DNA of 64,000 bases from Bacteroidota bacterium (lineage in GTDB: Bacteria > Bacteroidota > Bacteroidia > Cytophagales > Cyclobacteriaceae), in assembly GCA_023417785.1 (NCBI GenBank), contig JAEZEH010000053.1, positions 62,001 through 126,000 on the forward strand. Reading direction: 5' to 3'. Each line of letters starts with the position of its first letter. Positions within the stretch are counted from its first letter, which is position 1. Below are positions 50,961-60,998 of this stretch, piece after piece. The notes beneath the pieces are model-generated. The model saw only the letters and a list, made by a program, of their open reading frames with translations, had not been told where the DNA came from and made no database searches. Both the position numbers and the translations under genes were made by a program.

Positions 50961-53429
50961 ATGCTGAGGAACTATCTTATAATAGCTTTCCGAAATCTGC
51001 TTAAGAATAAAGTCTTTTCGGTTATCAATATTCTGAGCCTTTCAGTGGGCATTGCGTGTTGCTCAATTCTCGCATTATATCTTCAGGATGAACTCAATTA
51101 TGATCGTCATTTTGAGGATTCAGACCGAATATTTCGCGTAACCACCGAGATTCGCGAAGGTGACGCCGAGCCGGAGATACTGCAGCGCACTTCCCCCCCT
51201 ATTGCCATGGCAATGGCGCAGGAATTTGCCGAACTCGAGGCCGCAACCAGAATCGTCAACCCTCCCGAGGTGGAACGGCATCTCATTCGGTATCGGGATG
51301 AAACATTTTATGAGAAAACCGGCTTCCTGGTCGACTCGACCTTCCTTCAAGTATTTTCATATGAACTGGCGGAAGGAAATCCGCGAACGGCGCTGACGGG
51401 CCGATCTTCGATAATTCTTTCCCACGAACTTGCCAGAAAACTATTTGGCGACGAATCCGGCCTTAACGAAAGTATAATTGTGACCAGCGGTTTTTCGGTT
51501 GATACGTTCCGCGTAACGGGCGTGCTCAAGCCGATCACAAGGAAGTCGCATGTTAATGCGGATTTTTACATGACCATGAATAGTGAAGGATGGGGCGATC
51601 TCGTTAACGGAATGACTACCTGGAGTGGACAGAACTTCATGTTCACGTACATCAAACTCCGAGAGGGAACCGATGTTCAGGCCCTGATCAGCAAATTCAC
51701 GCCCTGGGTAGAGAAACACGGCGGCGATGAAATGCGCGCAATGGGCAGAACGAAAACGCTCGGTCTTCAGCGATTGGCGGACGTTCACTTGCATTCGAGT
51801 CATTTCGCTTTCAATCTCGATCTGGCCCCGACAGGCAGCATCTGGTATATTTATGTGATGGGATCGGTGGCGGTGTTCATTCTCCTGTTAGGATGTATCA
51901 ACTTTATGAATCTCACCACCGCGAGAGCAACACAGCGCGCAGCGGAGGTCGGCGTCCGCAAGACCATGGGCGCGGGCCAGCGGGAACTGATCGGACAGTT
52001 CATGGGCGAGTCACTCGCCGCGGTATTAATCGCCATCGTTGTTTCCGTCGGGATAGTGCAATTAGTGCTTCCATTCTTCAATATGATGTCCACGCGCTCA
52101 TTGTCAGTTACAGAAGAAAACTCAATATTTTATGTGGTTGCCCTTGCCAGTATTGGTCTTTTCACAGGAATTATCTCGGGAATTTATCCATCCTTTTTTC
52201 TGGCGGCATTCGAACCGGCAACGGTGTTAAAAAATAAAAACGTTCTCAATACATCTTCATCCTGGTTGCGCAAAGGATTAGTGATCGTTCAGTTTGTCAT
52301 ATCTGTAACACTTATCGGCGCCAGCATTGTGATTCATCAGCAACTCGACTATGTTCAAAATCAGCACCTGGGATTTTCAGTGGATCACAAGATCATGATT
52401 CCTATGCGCACTCCCGAGGCAAAAGAGAGTTACGCTGTTTTGAAATTGCAGTTTGAACAAGTTGCGGGAGTAAAGAACGTTTCCGCATCTACCAGTTTAC
52501 CCTCGACGCCCTTGCTCCGTGACATTCGCCTGCATAAGGCTGGTGGTAACATGGATAATTCCCAACACCATTTTATATGTAACATCGATGAAAACTATTT
52601 TGAGTTGCTCGATATTCCACTGGTCGCAGGCCGACACCTGAACCGCGAGACAGATAGCCAATCCGACGATATCAGCCGGATTATGGTAAACAGAAGAAGC
52701 CTCAAGAAACTGGGAATTGCGGAAGATGAAGCACCAGGGGAAAAACTTTTTTGGACGGGAAAACTGAACGGCGCGCAAAACGCTACCACCCTGGCTTTTG
52801 AAATTGTAGGAGTCGTCGACGATTTTCACCAGAACTCATTGCACTCAGGAATCGACCCGATCATCTTTTTCCTGCCTGAAACGATGAACAATTATGTTTT
52901 CATAGGAATATCAATAGAGCCAGGAACGTTTAAACAGGTTACTTCCCGTTTTGAAAGCATCTGGAAAAGTCACGTGTTAACTACCCCATTTGAAGCGCAG
53001 TTTCTTTCGGAAGAAGTACGTCGTAAGTATGATCACGATCAGAAGATCTCACTTGTCATTTCACTTTTTACCTCCATCGCTATCGCAATCAGTTGCCTGG
53101 GACTTTACGGCTTGACGGTGTTTGTAACGCAGCGCAGAATGAAGGAAATCGGAGTCAGAAAGATTCTGGGGGCATCGACCTTCAGTATTGTGAAAATGTT
53201 GTCTATAGAATTCATTCTTCTGGTTTCCATTGCGTTTTTTATAGCTCTTCCGTTGGGTTTCTACACGATGGAAAAATGGCTTGAGAATTTCGCCTTCAGG
53301 ATTGATCTCGGGCCAGGGACCTTTCTTCTCGCCGGGTTGATATCATTTTGCATAGCCTGGCTGACGGTAAGTATTGAAGCCCTTCGTGCAGCCGGATCGA
53401 ATCCAGTTAATTCATTAAGAAACGACTGA
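50961..53429 (+). CDS. FtsX/MacB-type permease, first of three
   Basis: An 822-residue membrane protein with two FtsX-like halves. A first helix (about 20-41) is followed by a MacB-type periplasmic domain (about 45-285), three helices around 290-400 with CINFMNLTTARATQRAAEVG near 313-332 and GVRKTMGAG, a short helix near 430-450, a second periplasmic part and three C-terminal helices with RRMKEIGVRKILGAS near 724-738. Such permeases need an ABC ATPase; none is adjacent. The next homologue starts 2 bases after its stop. Role in antimicrobial-peptide or lipoprotein handling is inferred only. Confidence 0.88.
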   Translation: MLRNYLIIAFRNLLKNKVFSVINILSLSVGIACCSILALYLQDELNYDRHFEDSDRIFRVTTEIREGDAEPEILQRTSPPIAMAMAQEFAELEAATRIVNPPEVERHLIRYRDETFYEKTGFLVDSTFLQVFSYELAEGNPRTALTGRSSIILSHELARKLFGDESGLNESIIVTSGFSVDTFRVTGVLKPITRKSHVNADFYMTMNSEGWGDLVNGMTTWSGQNFMFTYIKLREGTDVQALISKFTPWVEKHGGDEMRAMGRTKTLGLQRLADVHLHSSHFAFNLDLAPTGSIWYIYVMGSVAVFILLLGCINFMNLTTARATQRAAEVGVRKTMGAGQRELIGQFMGESLAAVLIAIVVSVGIVQLVLPFFNMMSTRSLSVTEENSIFYVVALASIGLFTGIISGIYPSFFLAAFEPATVLKNKNVLNTSSSWLRKGLVIVQFVISVTLIGASIVIHQQLDYVQNQHLGFSVDHKIMIPMRTPEAKESYAVLKLQFEQVAGVKNVSASTSLPSTPLLRDIRLHKAGGNMDNSQHHFICNIDENYFELLDIPLVAGRHLNRETDSQSDDISRIMVNRRSLKKLGIAEDEAPGEKLFWTGKLNGAQNATTLAFEIVGVVDDFHQNSLHSGIDPIIFFLPETMNNYVFIGISIEPGTFKQVTSRFESIWKSHVLTTPFEAQFLSEEVRRKYDHDQKISLVISLFTSIAIAISCLGLYGLTVFVTQRRMKEIGVRKILGASTFSIVKMLSIEFILLVSIAFFIALPLGFYTMEKWLENFAFRIDLGPGTFLLAGLISFCIAWLTVSIEALRAAGSNPVNSLRND

Positions 53430-53431
53430 TA

Positions 53432-55792
53432 ATGTTTAGAAATTACTTCCTGGTCGCGTTGCGAACGCTACAAAAGAACGGATTTTATTCGTCCATTAAC
53501 ATCACCGGCCTGAGTGTAGGGATAGCCTGCAGCATTCTGATATTACTATGGGTAAACGATGAAATTACCTGGGACAGTTTTCATGAAAAGAAGAAAACAC
53601 TTAGCCGGGTTTATGTGACGGGTCAGGGCGACAATGGAGTCTATACTCAAATGGCGGTGCCGTTGCCTTTGTGGCATGAGCTCAAAGAGAACACGCCTGG
53701 AATCAAACATGTTTCACCCACGAACTGGGGCCAGGAATTTCTTATCACATACGGCAACCAGAGTCTCTATAAAAGGGGATACTACGTAGGCGAGGATTTT
53801 TTGAAAATGTTCTCATTTCCCGTTCTTGGCGGAGCCACCGAAAACCAGCTAAGCGATCCGTCATCAATTGTTCTTACGGCGTCAGCTGCGAAATCACTGT
53901 TTGCAGATGAGGATCCTATTGGGAAGGTAATAAAGGTTGACGACCGGATTGATTTGACGGTAACAGCTGTCGTAATGGACGCACCCTCGAATTCGAGTTT
54001 TTCCTTTGATTGCCTTATCCCATTCACTACATACATGAATCAACAGCATTGGGTGAAGGAATCGCTGTCGGAATGGAGTAATTATTCATTCAACCTTTAT
54101 GTCGAATTTGACGAGCATGTCGATCAGGCCCAGGTTGCAGAAGCCGTGCGTGATGTGATCCGGAGAAACAGTTCCGAGGAAACTGATATAACCTTCCTGC
54201 CAATGGAAAGATGGCGTTTGTATTCTGATTTCAAAAACGGAAAGAGTGTTTCAGGTCTTATCGTTTACGTGCGGATCTTCACCGCTATCGCTCTTTTTAT
54301 TTTGATTATCGCCTGCATCAATTTTACAAATCTGGCAACGGCACGTTCGGAGAAACGAGCCCGCGAAGTCGGCGTGAGGAAGGCTGTTGGTTCGGGACGA
54401 AAGGAGCTCGTTATCCAGTTTATGGGCGAAACCCTTATCACCGCGTTCCTTTCCTTTGTCGTGGCCGTTGGCCTTGTAGAAATAGCGTTGCCAGGTTATA
54501 ATGTCCTCGTGGGAAAATCCCTTCGGATCGACTACGCAAATCCTCTCTGGTACGGCGCCGCTGGGCTGGTAATTGCCCTCACTGGTTTCATCGCCGGAAG
54601 CTATCCCGCCCTTTATCTTTCTTCTTTTCGGCCTGCCACGGTTCTCAAGGGCAGACTGTATTCCGGCGGCAGAGGATCACTTCCCCGAAAAGTGCTGGTG
54701 GCGACCCAATTCTTTTTTTCTATAGTCCTTATTATTTCAACGACGGTAATTTACTATCAGCTACATCACCTCCGTAGCAGGCCGACAGGGTACAACGTCG
54801 AGAATTTGCTGACTGTACCGGCCACCGGCAATGTTTTACAAAACTTTGAGGTCATAAAAAACGAGCTTCTCAACCAGAACCTGGCAGAAACTGTCACCTC
54901 TTCTTCCAGCCCGATCACAGCTGTGTTTTCGTTTCAGGGTTATGTCAACTGGTCCGGAAAACGTGAAGGTCAGCGTGCCTCGTTCGCTACCGTTGCCGTG
55001 AATCGTGACTATTCTAAAACCCTGGGAATCCGAATAGTTTCCGGGCGCGATTTTTCGCCGGAGTTTGCCGACAGTACATCAATTATTGTAAACGAAGCCG
55101 CCGTGGCCTATATGGGTCTTAAGGATCCGATCGGTGAAACCGTCGAAGTTTTTGAGAAAAAATATACCATTGTGGGCGTTATGGAGAATGTCGTTATGCT
55201 ATCCCCAACCCGTGCCGTTGATCCTACTTTGTTCATTTATGACCCTTCGTGGATCAGCCATGTTACCATTCGGCTTCCCGAACACACAAAGATGGATGAA
55301 ACTCTTTCACGAATCGAGTCGGTCTTTCGCCGGCACAACCCGGCATATCCGTTCACCTATCGGTTCACGGATCAGGACTTCGAAGACAAGTTTACAAATC
55401 TGAAACGTATCGGTTATTTGTCTAACATCTTTTCTTCGCTGGCGATTGCGATTTCCTGTCTGGGCCTCTTTGGTTTAGCCGCGTTTACTGTCGAGCAAAG
55501 AACGAAGGAAATTGGTATCCGGAAGGTTCTCGGTGCTACCGTTTCACATGTGGTTATTCTTATCAGCAGGGATTTTACCAGGTTGATTGCGGTTGCCTTT
55601 GTATTGGCAACGCCTTTGGCAGGATGGCTGATGAGTGACTGGTTGTCGCAATTCGAGTATCGGATAGCTATTGAATGGTGGATTCCGGTGGTCTCAGGGA
55701 TAATAGTCTTTGCTTTGGCGCTATCCGTTGTGAGCGTTCAGGCATTGAGGGCAGCAATTGCCAACCCCGCGTCGTCACTCAAGAGTGAATAA
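53432..55792 (+). CDS. FtsX/MacB-type permease, second of three
   Basis: A 786-residue paralogue of the preceding gene with the same layout: N-terminal helix (about 19-40), MacB-like periplasmic domain, a helix trio with CINFTNLATARSEKRAREVG near 295-314 and GVRKAVGSG, a second periplasmic part, and a C-terminal trio with EQRTKEIGIRKVLGAT near 686-701. It lies 2 bases after the first permease and is surely co-transcribed with it. Sequence divergence from the first is substantial, so the tandem is old. Confidence 0.88.
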   Translation: MFRNYFLVALRTLQKNGFYSSINITGLSVGIACSILILLWVNDEITWDSFHEKKKTLSRVYVTGQGDNGVYTQMAVPLPLWHELKENTPGIKHVSPTNWGQEFLITYGNQSLYKRGYYVGEDFLKMFSFPVLGGATENQLSDPSSIVLTASAAKSLFADEDPIGKVIKVDDRIDLTVTAVVMDAPSNSSFSFDCLIPFTTYMNQQHWVKESLSEWSNYSFNLYVEFDEHVDQAQVAEAVRDVIRRNSSEETDITFLPMERWRLYSDFKNGKSVSGLIVYVRIFTAIALFILIIACINFTNLATARSEKRAREVGVRKAVGSGRKELVIQFMGETLITAFLSFVVAVGLVEIALPGYNVLVGKSLRIDYANPLWYGAAGLVIALTGFIAGSYPALYLSSFRPATVLKGRLYSGGRGSLPRKVLVATQFFFSIVLIISTTVIYYQLHHLRSRPTGYNVENLLTVPATGNVLQNFEVIKNELLNQNLAETVTSSSSPITAVFSFQGYVNWSGKREGQRASFATVAVNRDYSKTLGIRIVSGRDFSPEFADSTSIIVNEAAVAYMGLKDPIGETVEVFEKKYTIVGVMENVVMLSPTRAVDPTLFIYDPSWISHVTIRLPEHTKMDETLSRIESVFRRHNPAYPFTYRFTDQDFEDKFTNLKRIGYLSNIFSSLAIAISCLGLFGLAAFTVEQRTKEIGIRKVLGATVSHVVILISRDFTRLIAVAFVLATPLAGWLMSDWLSQFEYRIAIEWWIPVVSGIIVFALALSVVSVQALRAAIANPASSLKSE

Positions 55793-55916
55793 TTATAACA
55801 AAAGACGGCTAACGGTCGGGCTGGTGATCCGGCGGCGATGAATGGAATAAAACGTTTTAGTCGAAACCTCCGCATCCTTTTAGGGGCAAACGCGTATATT
55901 TTGTTTGGCTTTTCCC

Positions 55917-58340
55917 ATGATCAGAAACTACCTAACCGTTGCTTTACGTTTCATGGCCCGGCAGAAGGGATTCTCCTTCATCAACATCGCCGGGCTGACA
56001 CTTGGCATAGCCACCGCCCTGCTGATCCTTCTGTATGTCGATGACGAACTAAGCTTTGACCGGTTCCATCGTGACCCTGAAACTATTTATCGCATTACCC
56101 GTGAGGGTAACATACAGGGAAAGCGTATTCACAGCGCCTATACGGGCTATCCTCTGGCACAGGGGCTTGTTGAACATTCTCCGGAAGTGCAGTCTTCTGT
56201 GCGCCTGGCAAACTGGGCTACACATCCCATGCGATATGAAGACCGCGCTTTCACCGAGCCGAATCTATTGCTCGCAGATTCCAATTTTTTCAAGTTTTTC
56301 AACTTCACTTTGGTGGAAGGAAACGCCGAAGAAGTCCTAAAGGGCGAGGGAAAAATAGTTATTACAGAATCGGCAGCGAGGCGCTATTTCGATTATCAGG
56401 GCGCAGGTGACAAAACGCCTTTAGGGAAAAGGATGATTCTCGCCCAAGGCTATCATGCTACCATCTCCGGAATTGCCAAAGATCCCCCGCGCCAATCTCA
56501 CTTTCACTTTACTTTCGTGTTGTCTCTTGATTCATGGGACGAAGTGCAGAAGGAAGGCTGGACTTCAGGAAGGGTAATTACCTATGTTAAGCTGAAGGCA
56601 GGCGCGGACGCATCCATGCTACAAAGTACGCTGGAAACGTTTACTACAAGATTTGTTGGGCCGGAACTAAGAGCGCACCGTGACCTCGACATCAATCAAC
56701 TTCGTACACAGGGGAATAATCTGGCTTTTGGTATCCAGCCGTTAACGGCAATCCATTTGTCTTCTGACCTTTACGATGAAATAGAGCCGAATGGAAGCAT
56801 GAAATATGTCTACCTGTTTATATCCATCGCTGTTTTCATAACTTTCCTCGCGTGTATTAACTTCATGAACCTTTCCACGGCCCGGTCGGCAAGCCGTGCC
56901 AAGGAAATCGGCGTGAGAAAATCAATCGGAGCGCCGACTGCGCGACTCGTGGGCCAATTTCTCCTCGAATCTTATGTGTACATAATAATCGCAGTACTTT
57001 TTGCGCTGTTCATCATTATGGTCGTCGTCGGGCCGTTCAACTACTTTACAGGAAAAGATCTCGACAGCCATTCCTTTTTTAGTCTGCGGTTTCTGAGTGG
57101 CATTTCGATTTTCGTCATTACGGTTGGGTTACTCGCCGGAGCCTATCCGGCGTTTTACCTTACGCGTTTCTCGCCAATCGATGTTCTCAAGGGCCGGATT
57201 CGGCCGAAGGCACGGAAATTCAGCATTCGCAACGTCCTCGTGGTTTTTCAATTCATTATTTCCTCTTGTCTGATCATCGCTACGGCCATTGTTTATCTTC
57301 AGTTAAACTATATGCAGGATATTCAGCTTGGCTTTGATAAGAGTCATCTGATAAATCTGATACATACGGCCAACCTGCGTGGCAACGGCGAAGCCTTCAA
57401 GGATAACCTTCTCACTGATGAGTCGATCGTAAGTGCAAGTTTTTGTAGCCGTCTTCCGCCCAACGTAAACTGGCAGTATCGTTTCCGGCAGGAAAACACA
57501 CGAAAGGACTTTATTTTCAACGTCTATGAAGTCGATTATGATCACCTTGAAACGATGAAGTATTCGCTGACCCGGGGAAGATTTTTTTCGCGGGACTATC
57601 TGAGCGATACCGCTTCGGTGGTTCTGAACGAAACAGCAGCCAAACTTCTTGGGATCACACATGTAAATGGGCAACGACTGTACTCAGAATATGGCCCGCC
57701 GGAGGGATCCGTGCGCAAGGTCATTGGCATCATGAAGGACTTCAACTTTCAATCCGTAAGGGATTCCATACAACCGATCGCGATTGTTTTGGGTAAAGAA
57801 CCAAATTGGGAAATGGCGATACGCATCAAGGCTGGACAAGAACAGCGCGCCGTTAACCATATTCATTCGCTATGGAAAAAATATGCCCCTGACGCACCAT
57901 TCGAATACAGTTACCTTCAGGAAAATTTTGAACAAAAACATGCAACCGAAAAATTGATTGGGATGTTGTTTTTCCTTTTTACCACACTTGCCATTCTGAT
58001 CGCATGCCTAGGCCTTTTTGGCCTCGCTACTTTCACCACTGAACAGCGAACGAAGGAAATTGGAATTCGAAAAGTGCTAGGTGCCAGTGTTGAAAAAATT
58101 CTGTTCCTGCTCAATAAAGACTTCCTGAAACTGGTTGCTACAGCCAATCTGATTGCCTGGCCAGTAGCTGCATGGCTGATGACTCTTTGGCTTGGTCAGT
58201 TCGCATACCACATTGTTATTCCCTGGTGGATTTTTCCGCTTACCGGCGCGTTAACCTGTTTGATAGCTTTTCTTTCCGTAAGTTCGCGGGCCCTTTCAGC
58301 GGCAAAAGGTGATCCGGTAAACTCTCTCAGAGACGAATAA
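55917..58340 (+). CDS. FtsX/MacB-type permease, third of three
   Basis: An 807-residue paralogue with the same fold: first helix near 19-38, MacB-like domain, helix trio with CINFMNLSTARSASRAKEIG near 310-329 followed by VRKSIGAP, a second periplasmic part and a C-terminal trio with EQRTKEIGIRKVLGAS near 708-723. It is 124 bases from the second gene and the gap has TTTTG-rich DNA that may hold its own promoter. The ATG at 55917 is chosen over TTG at 55905. No ATPase follows; the next gene encodes a DUF2807 protein. Confidence 0.87.
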   Translation: MIRNYLTVALRFMARQKGFSFINIAGLTLGIATALLILLYVDDELSFDRFHRDPETIYRITREGNIQGKRIHSAYTGYPLAQGLVEHSPEVQSSVRLANWATHPMRYEDRAFTEPNLLLADSNFFKFFNFTLVEGNAEEVLKGEGKIVITESAARRYFDYQGAGDKTPLGKRMILAQGYHATISGIAKDPPRQSHFHFTFVLSLDSWDEVQKEGWTSGRVITYVKLKAGADASMLQSTLETFTTRFVGPELRAHRDLDINQLRTQGNNLAFGIQPLTAIHLSSDLYDEIEPNGSMKYVYLFISIAVFITFLACINFMNLSTARSASRAKEIGVRKSIGAPTARLVGQFLLESYVYIIIAVLFALFIIMVVVGPFNYFTGKDLDSHSFFSLRFLSGISIFVITVGLLAGAYPAFYLTRFSPIDVLKGRIRPKARKFSIRNVLVVFQFIISSCLIIATAIVYLQLNYMQDIQLGFDKSHLINLIHTANLRGNGEAFKDNLLTDESIVSASFCSRLPPNVNWQYRFRQENTRKDFIFNVYEVDYDHLETMKYSLTRGRFFSRDYLSDTASVVLNETAAKLLGITHVNGQRLYSEYGPPEGSVRKVIGIMKDFNFQSVRDSIQPIAIVLGKEPNWEMAIRIKAGQEQRAVNHIHSLWKKYAPDAPFEYSYLQENFEQKHATEKLIGMLFFLFTTLAILIACLGLFGLATFTTEQRTKEIGIRKVLGASVEKILFLLNKDFLKLVATANLIAWPVAAWLMTLWLGQFAYHIVIPWWIFPLTGALTCLIAFLSVSSRALSAAKGDPVNSLRDE

Positions 58341-58399
58341 ATATTAATACAGAATAGGGGTATCTGCCTGACTGGATGTCCTGATAAGAAATAAAGACC

Positions 58400-59146
58400 A
58401 TGACCAAAAAAATATTCACTCTTCTTGTTGGCATGCTTGGCACCTTAAGCGTCCTTTCCCAGGAACGGACCGCCGAAATTAGTCGCACCCTGCCTTCGTT
58501 TTCGAGGATCACCGCCTCCCCGTACATCAACCTTGTACTCCGGGAGGGAACAGACGAATCCATTAAGTTGGTTTATCAACAAGTTGATCCGGAAAAGATC
58601 AACATAGAAGTTAAAGGAAAGACCCTTCAGATCTATCTGGATGATTCCCGCGTCACTGAAAAAATGGTGAGAGTTAACCAGTTTGAAAAAAGAGCGTATT
58701 ACGCCGGCGCCAAGATCACAGCGTATGTCACCTACCGCAAATTGGAACGTTTGGAGATCCGTGGTGAACAGGAAATAACATGCCACTCTCCTATAAGGTC
58801 GGAAAAATTCATGATCAAAGCCTATGGCCGTAATGATATAAGCCTGGTCTCTCTGAACACGGGTTATTTGAAAACCCGCTTTTATGGTGAAAACACATTA
58901 AGGATTGCCGGTGGAAAAGCAGAGTATCAAAAATATAAGCTCTATGGAGAAAACGAAATCGATACTGAAGACCTTAACAGCTACCATGCCCACGCAACCA
59001 TATTTGGTGAAAGTAAGTTAAGACTATCCACTCAGGACGAATTTGTTATCAATGCCTTTGGTGAATCACGGGTATCACTTAATGGAAACGCGGTCGTTAA
59101 CAAAGGACTGGTTTTCGGACGGGCCGATATCCGGCGGAGCAATTGA
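58400..59146 (+). CDS. Head-GIN (DUF2807) secreted protein
   Basis: A 248-residue exported protein with a signal peptide (about residues 1-21, ending LSVLSQ). The mature part is a DUF2807 beta-solenoid: repeats with the glycine-isoleucine-asparagine-like turns, seen as YGENEIDTEDL, FGESKLRLS and FGESRVSLN, each about 20-25 residues apart. This fold is called a putative autotransporter adhesin head, but no membrane anchor is present here, so surface or periplasmic location is open. It follows the third permease by 59 bases in the same direction. Confidence 0.87.
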   Translation: MTKKIFTLLVGMLGTLSVLSQERTAEISRTLPSFSRITASPYINLVLREGTDESIKLVYQQVDPEKINIEVKGKTLQIYLDDSRVTEKMVRVNQFEKRAYYAGAKITAYVTYRKLERLEIRGEQEITCHSPIRSEKFMIKAYGRNDISLVSLNTGYLKTRFYGENTLRIAGGKAEYQKYKLYGENEIDTEDLNSYHAHATIFGESKLRLSTQDEFVINAFGESRVSLNGNAVVNKGLVFGRADIRRSN

Positions 59147-59163
59147 CGGTTGAGGGACACGCC

Positions 59164-60042
59164 TTAATAATCTTTTCCCGGAATATCATTTCTAAAGAAT
59201 TCCATGCCTTTACGGTCCTGCAGAGTAACAAAAACAAGTTTTCCGTTTAATCCACCAAAAACGAGGTTGCTACACTTCTTTCCGGTAAGCTCAACTTCCC
59301 GGATGACTTCACCGGAGGGAGACAAGACCAGGATAGTTCCCTTCCCGTATCGCGTAACGTAGAGGTTGCCTTCCTTGTCGCACTTCATACCATCGAAACC
59401 AAAGTCAGGTACTTCAGCAAATAAGCGTTTATTTGACAGGTTGCCCTTTCGGTCGACATCAAACGCCCATATTTTTCGCTGGACACTTTCATTGACGTAC
59501 AGAATCCTCTCATCAGGACTCAACTCAATACCATTCGTAGTGCCCATCTGAGACTGAAGCAAGGTAGTCTTACCGCCGGGATCGATGCGCCATATCTGAC
59601 CTGAGTTATTCTTCCAATCGGGGTCAGACGCAAAAAGCTGATTACGGCTATTTATGCACAGGTCATTGGGTTGATTGAACCGGTCGTTATGAGCAAATAC
59701 CGTAACCTTGCGGCTCGGCATATCAACGCATAAGATGTTGTGGCCGGTAAAATCGGCCAGAAACATTTTTCCACGTGAATCGAATTGAATGCTGTTCGCG
59801 GTACTGCCTTCGGGCAAGGTTACGAATAAGGAGACGGATCCGTCAGGCTTAGCCAGACCGATCGTTCCATCCTTTTGGAAATTCACCACGTAAAGGTTCC
59901 CAGCATCGTCAAAAGCAGGTCCTTCGATATTGTTTGTAAAGAGATTTTCTTCAGTGAAGTCTTCCGACTGAAACAGTCGCTGTGCGTCTTGTCCATTGAC
60001 ACGCAAGACAGCTAAGAGAAATAAGACAATAATAATTCGCAT
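59164..60042 (-). CDS. SMP-30/gluconolactonase-type secreted propeller protein
   Basis: A 292-residue exported beta-propeller. It starts with a signal (MRIIIVLFLLAVLRVNGQ) and has the SMP-30 pattern of repeats: NNIEGPAFDDAGNLYVVNF near 36-54, NQPNDLCINSRNQLFASDP near 129-147 and TNGIELSPDERILYVNES near 171-188, with Glu, Asn and Asp residues that bind calcium in the family. It probably hydrolyses a lactone or ester in the periplasm; the substrate is unknown. The ATG at 60042 is chosen over 60081. A TACTTTG box on its strand lies at 60068-60074, 25 bases upstream. Confidence 0.85.
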   Translation of the reverse strand: MRIIIVLFLLAVLRVNGQDAQRLFQSEDFTEENLFTNNIEGPAFDDAGNLYVVNFQKDGTIGLAKPDGSVSLFVTLPEGSTANSIQFDSRGKMFLADFTGHNILCVDMPSRKVTVFAHNDRFNQPNDLCINSRNQLFASDPDWKNNSGQIWRIDPGGKTTLLQSQMGTTNGIELSPDERILYVNESVQRKIWAFDVDRKGNLSNKRLFAEVPDFGFDGMKCDKEGNLYVTRYGKGTILVLSPSGEVIREVELTGKKCSNLVFGGLNGKLVFVTLQDRKGMEFFRNDIPGKDY

Positions 60043-60106
60043 GAGACTGGTTTTATTGTCAATCTCGCAAAGTATTGGCATTTAATCAAAGTATCAAAAA
60101 AGAAAA

Positions 60107-60131
60107 GCCCTGTGTCCGTCCGACACAGGGC
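60107..60131 (-). terminator. Rho-independent terminator
   Basis: Ten-base perfect arms GCCCTGTGTC (60107-60116) and GACACAGGGC (60122-60131) with a 5-base loop. On the minus strand it is followed by TTTTCTTTTTTG. It ends the leftward gene that stops at 60157. Confidence 0.92.
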
Positions 60132-60156
60132 AGTCCAAACCTTTAATTGTATTCTA

Positions 60157-60735
60157 TTAAAAACGGCTTACTCTTTTGTTGCCAGCCTGGTCGATCACTT
60201 CAACGCTGGATACTCTTTTGTTTTTCACGTTGTACACCTGAGCAAACTCGTCATTGATAAGACGGGTTTCAGTGTGTACCAGTCGATCGAACTCATCATA
60301 AATGTTGATAGTTACTTTCTCACCTGCAGCGTTAGCTACAGATACAAGGTACTTTCCTTCATCTGCGAGTTTAGAAACATGCACAGCTTTTTTTGATGCT
60401 GTCGCTGCAGGACGGTAGTGAATTTTTTCAGAGCGTTTAGTAGTGCCATCCGTAATTTCGATGGTATACTCCCCTGGAACAAGTCCGGAGAATCTCAATG
60501 GCCGTATGAAACCGTCACCTGAAACAACTTCAGTATAAATGAGGTTCGACGAAGCATTGTAGATGTTCATTCTGATTTTGCTTACGGCCTTGTCATTCTT
60601 GAAAATAACTTTGAATACATCCTGGCCTTTTGCTACTACCGCCAAACCGGCGTTTACGGGGGTTTCTTCAGCTACTGCACTTATGTGAACACTCACCAGT
60701 AGAAGTGCTGCAATGAGTAATACATTCCTTTTCAT
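60157..60735 (-). CDS. Small secreted beta-sandwich protein
   Basis: A 192-residue exported protein with a signal peptide (MKRNVLLIAALLLVSVHISA). The mature part has two similar modules of about 80 residues: each has a strand pattern N-IY-x-x-x-x-x-L-I/V-x-x-E (IRMNIYNASSNLIYTEVVS near 54-72 and VTINIYDEFDRLVHTETRL near 139-157). This resembles the folds used by T9SS sorting domains, but the terminal K-rich end is not typical. A strong terminator follows. Its leader shares a 13-base A-rich stretch with the next leftward gene. Confidence 0.7.
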   Translation of the reverse strand: MKRNVLLIAALLLVSVHISAVAEETPVNAGLAVVAKGQDVFKVIFKNDKAVSKIRMNIYNASSNLIYTEVVSGDGFIRPLRFSGLVPGEYTIEITDGTTKRSEKIHYRPAATASKKAVHVSKLADEGKYLVSVANAAGEKVTINIYDEFDRLVHTETRLINDEFAQVYNVKNKRVSSVEVIDQAGNKRVSRF

Positions 60736-60998
60736 TTTGTTTTTGTTTTTTCGTTTTTGTTTACAATGCTAATTTACGCAGGCTGGCAGGTTTAGACTGG
60801 AAGTTGTAAGGAAACATGCATTAATTTGTGAAACAACGTTTGCGCTTTTACGATCCTTCATTAATGCATATACAACGGATTCGAAAAGGAAGAATCTGAC
60901 CTTTTTGCCAAAATAGTCAGGTCAATCGGTTGCAGGAAGCGTTTGCAAACACATCAGATATTCACAAAACGCGCTCCTGCAGGGATTTCACTCTGAAA
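60736..60998. other. Intergenic region with a 10-base inverted repeat
   Basis: 263 bases between two leftward genes. ATGCATTAAT (60816-60825) and ATTAATGCAT (60860-60869) are perfect 10-base complements 34 bases apart. The 5' leader of the gene ending at 60735 holds the 13-base sequence AAACAAAAACGAA on the minus strand at 60750-60762. No gene is seen. Confidence 0.55.
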
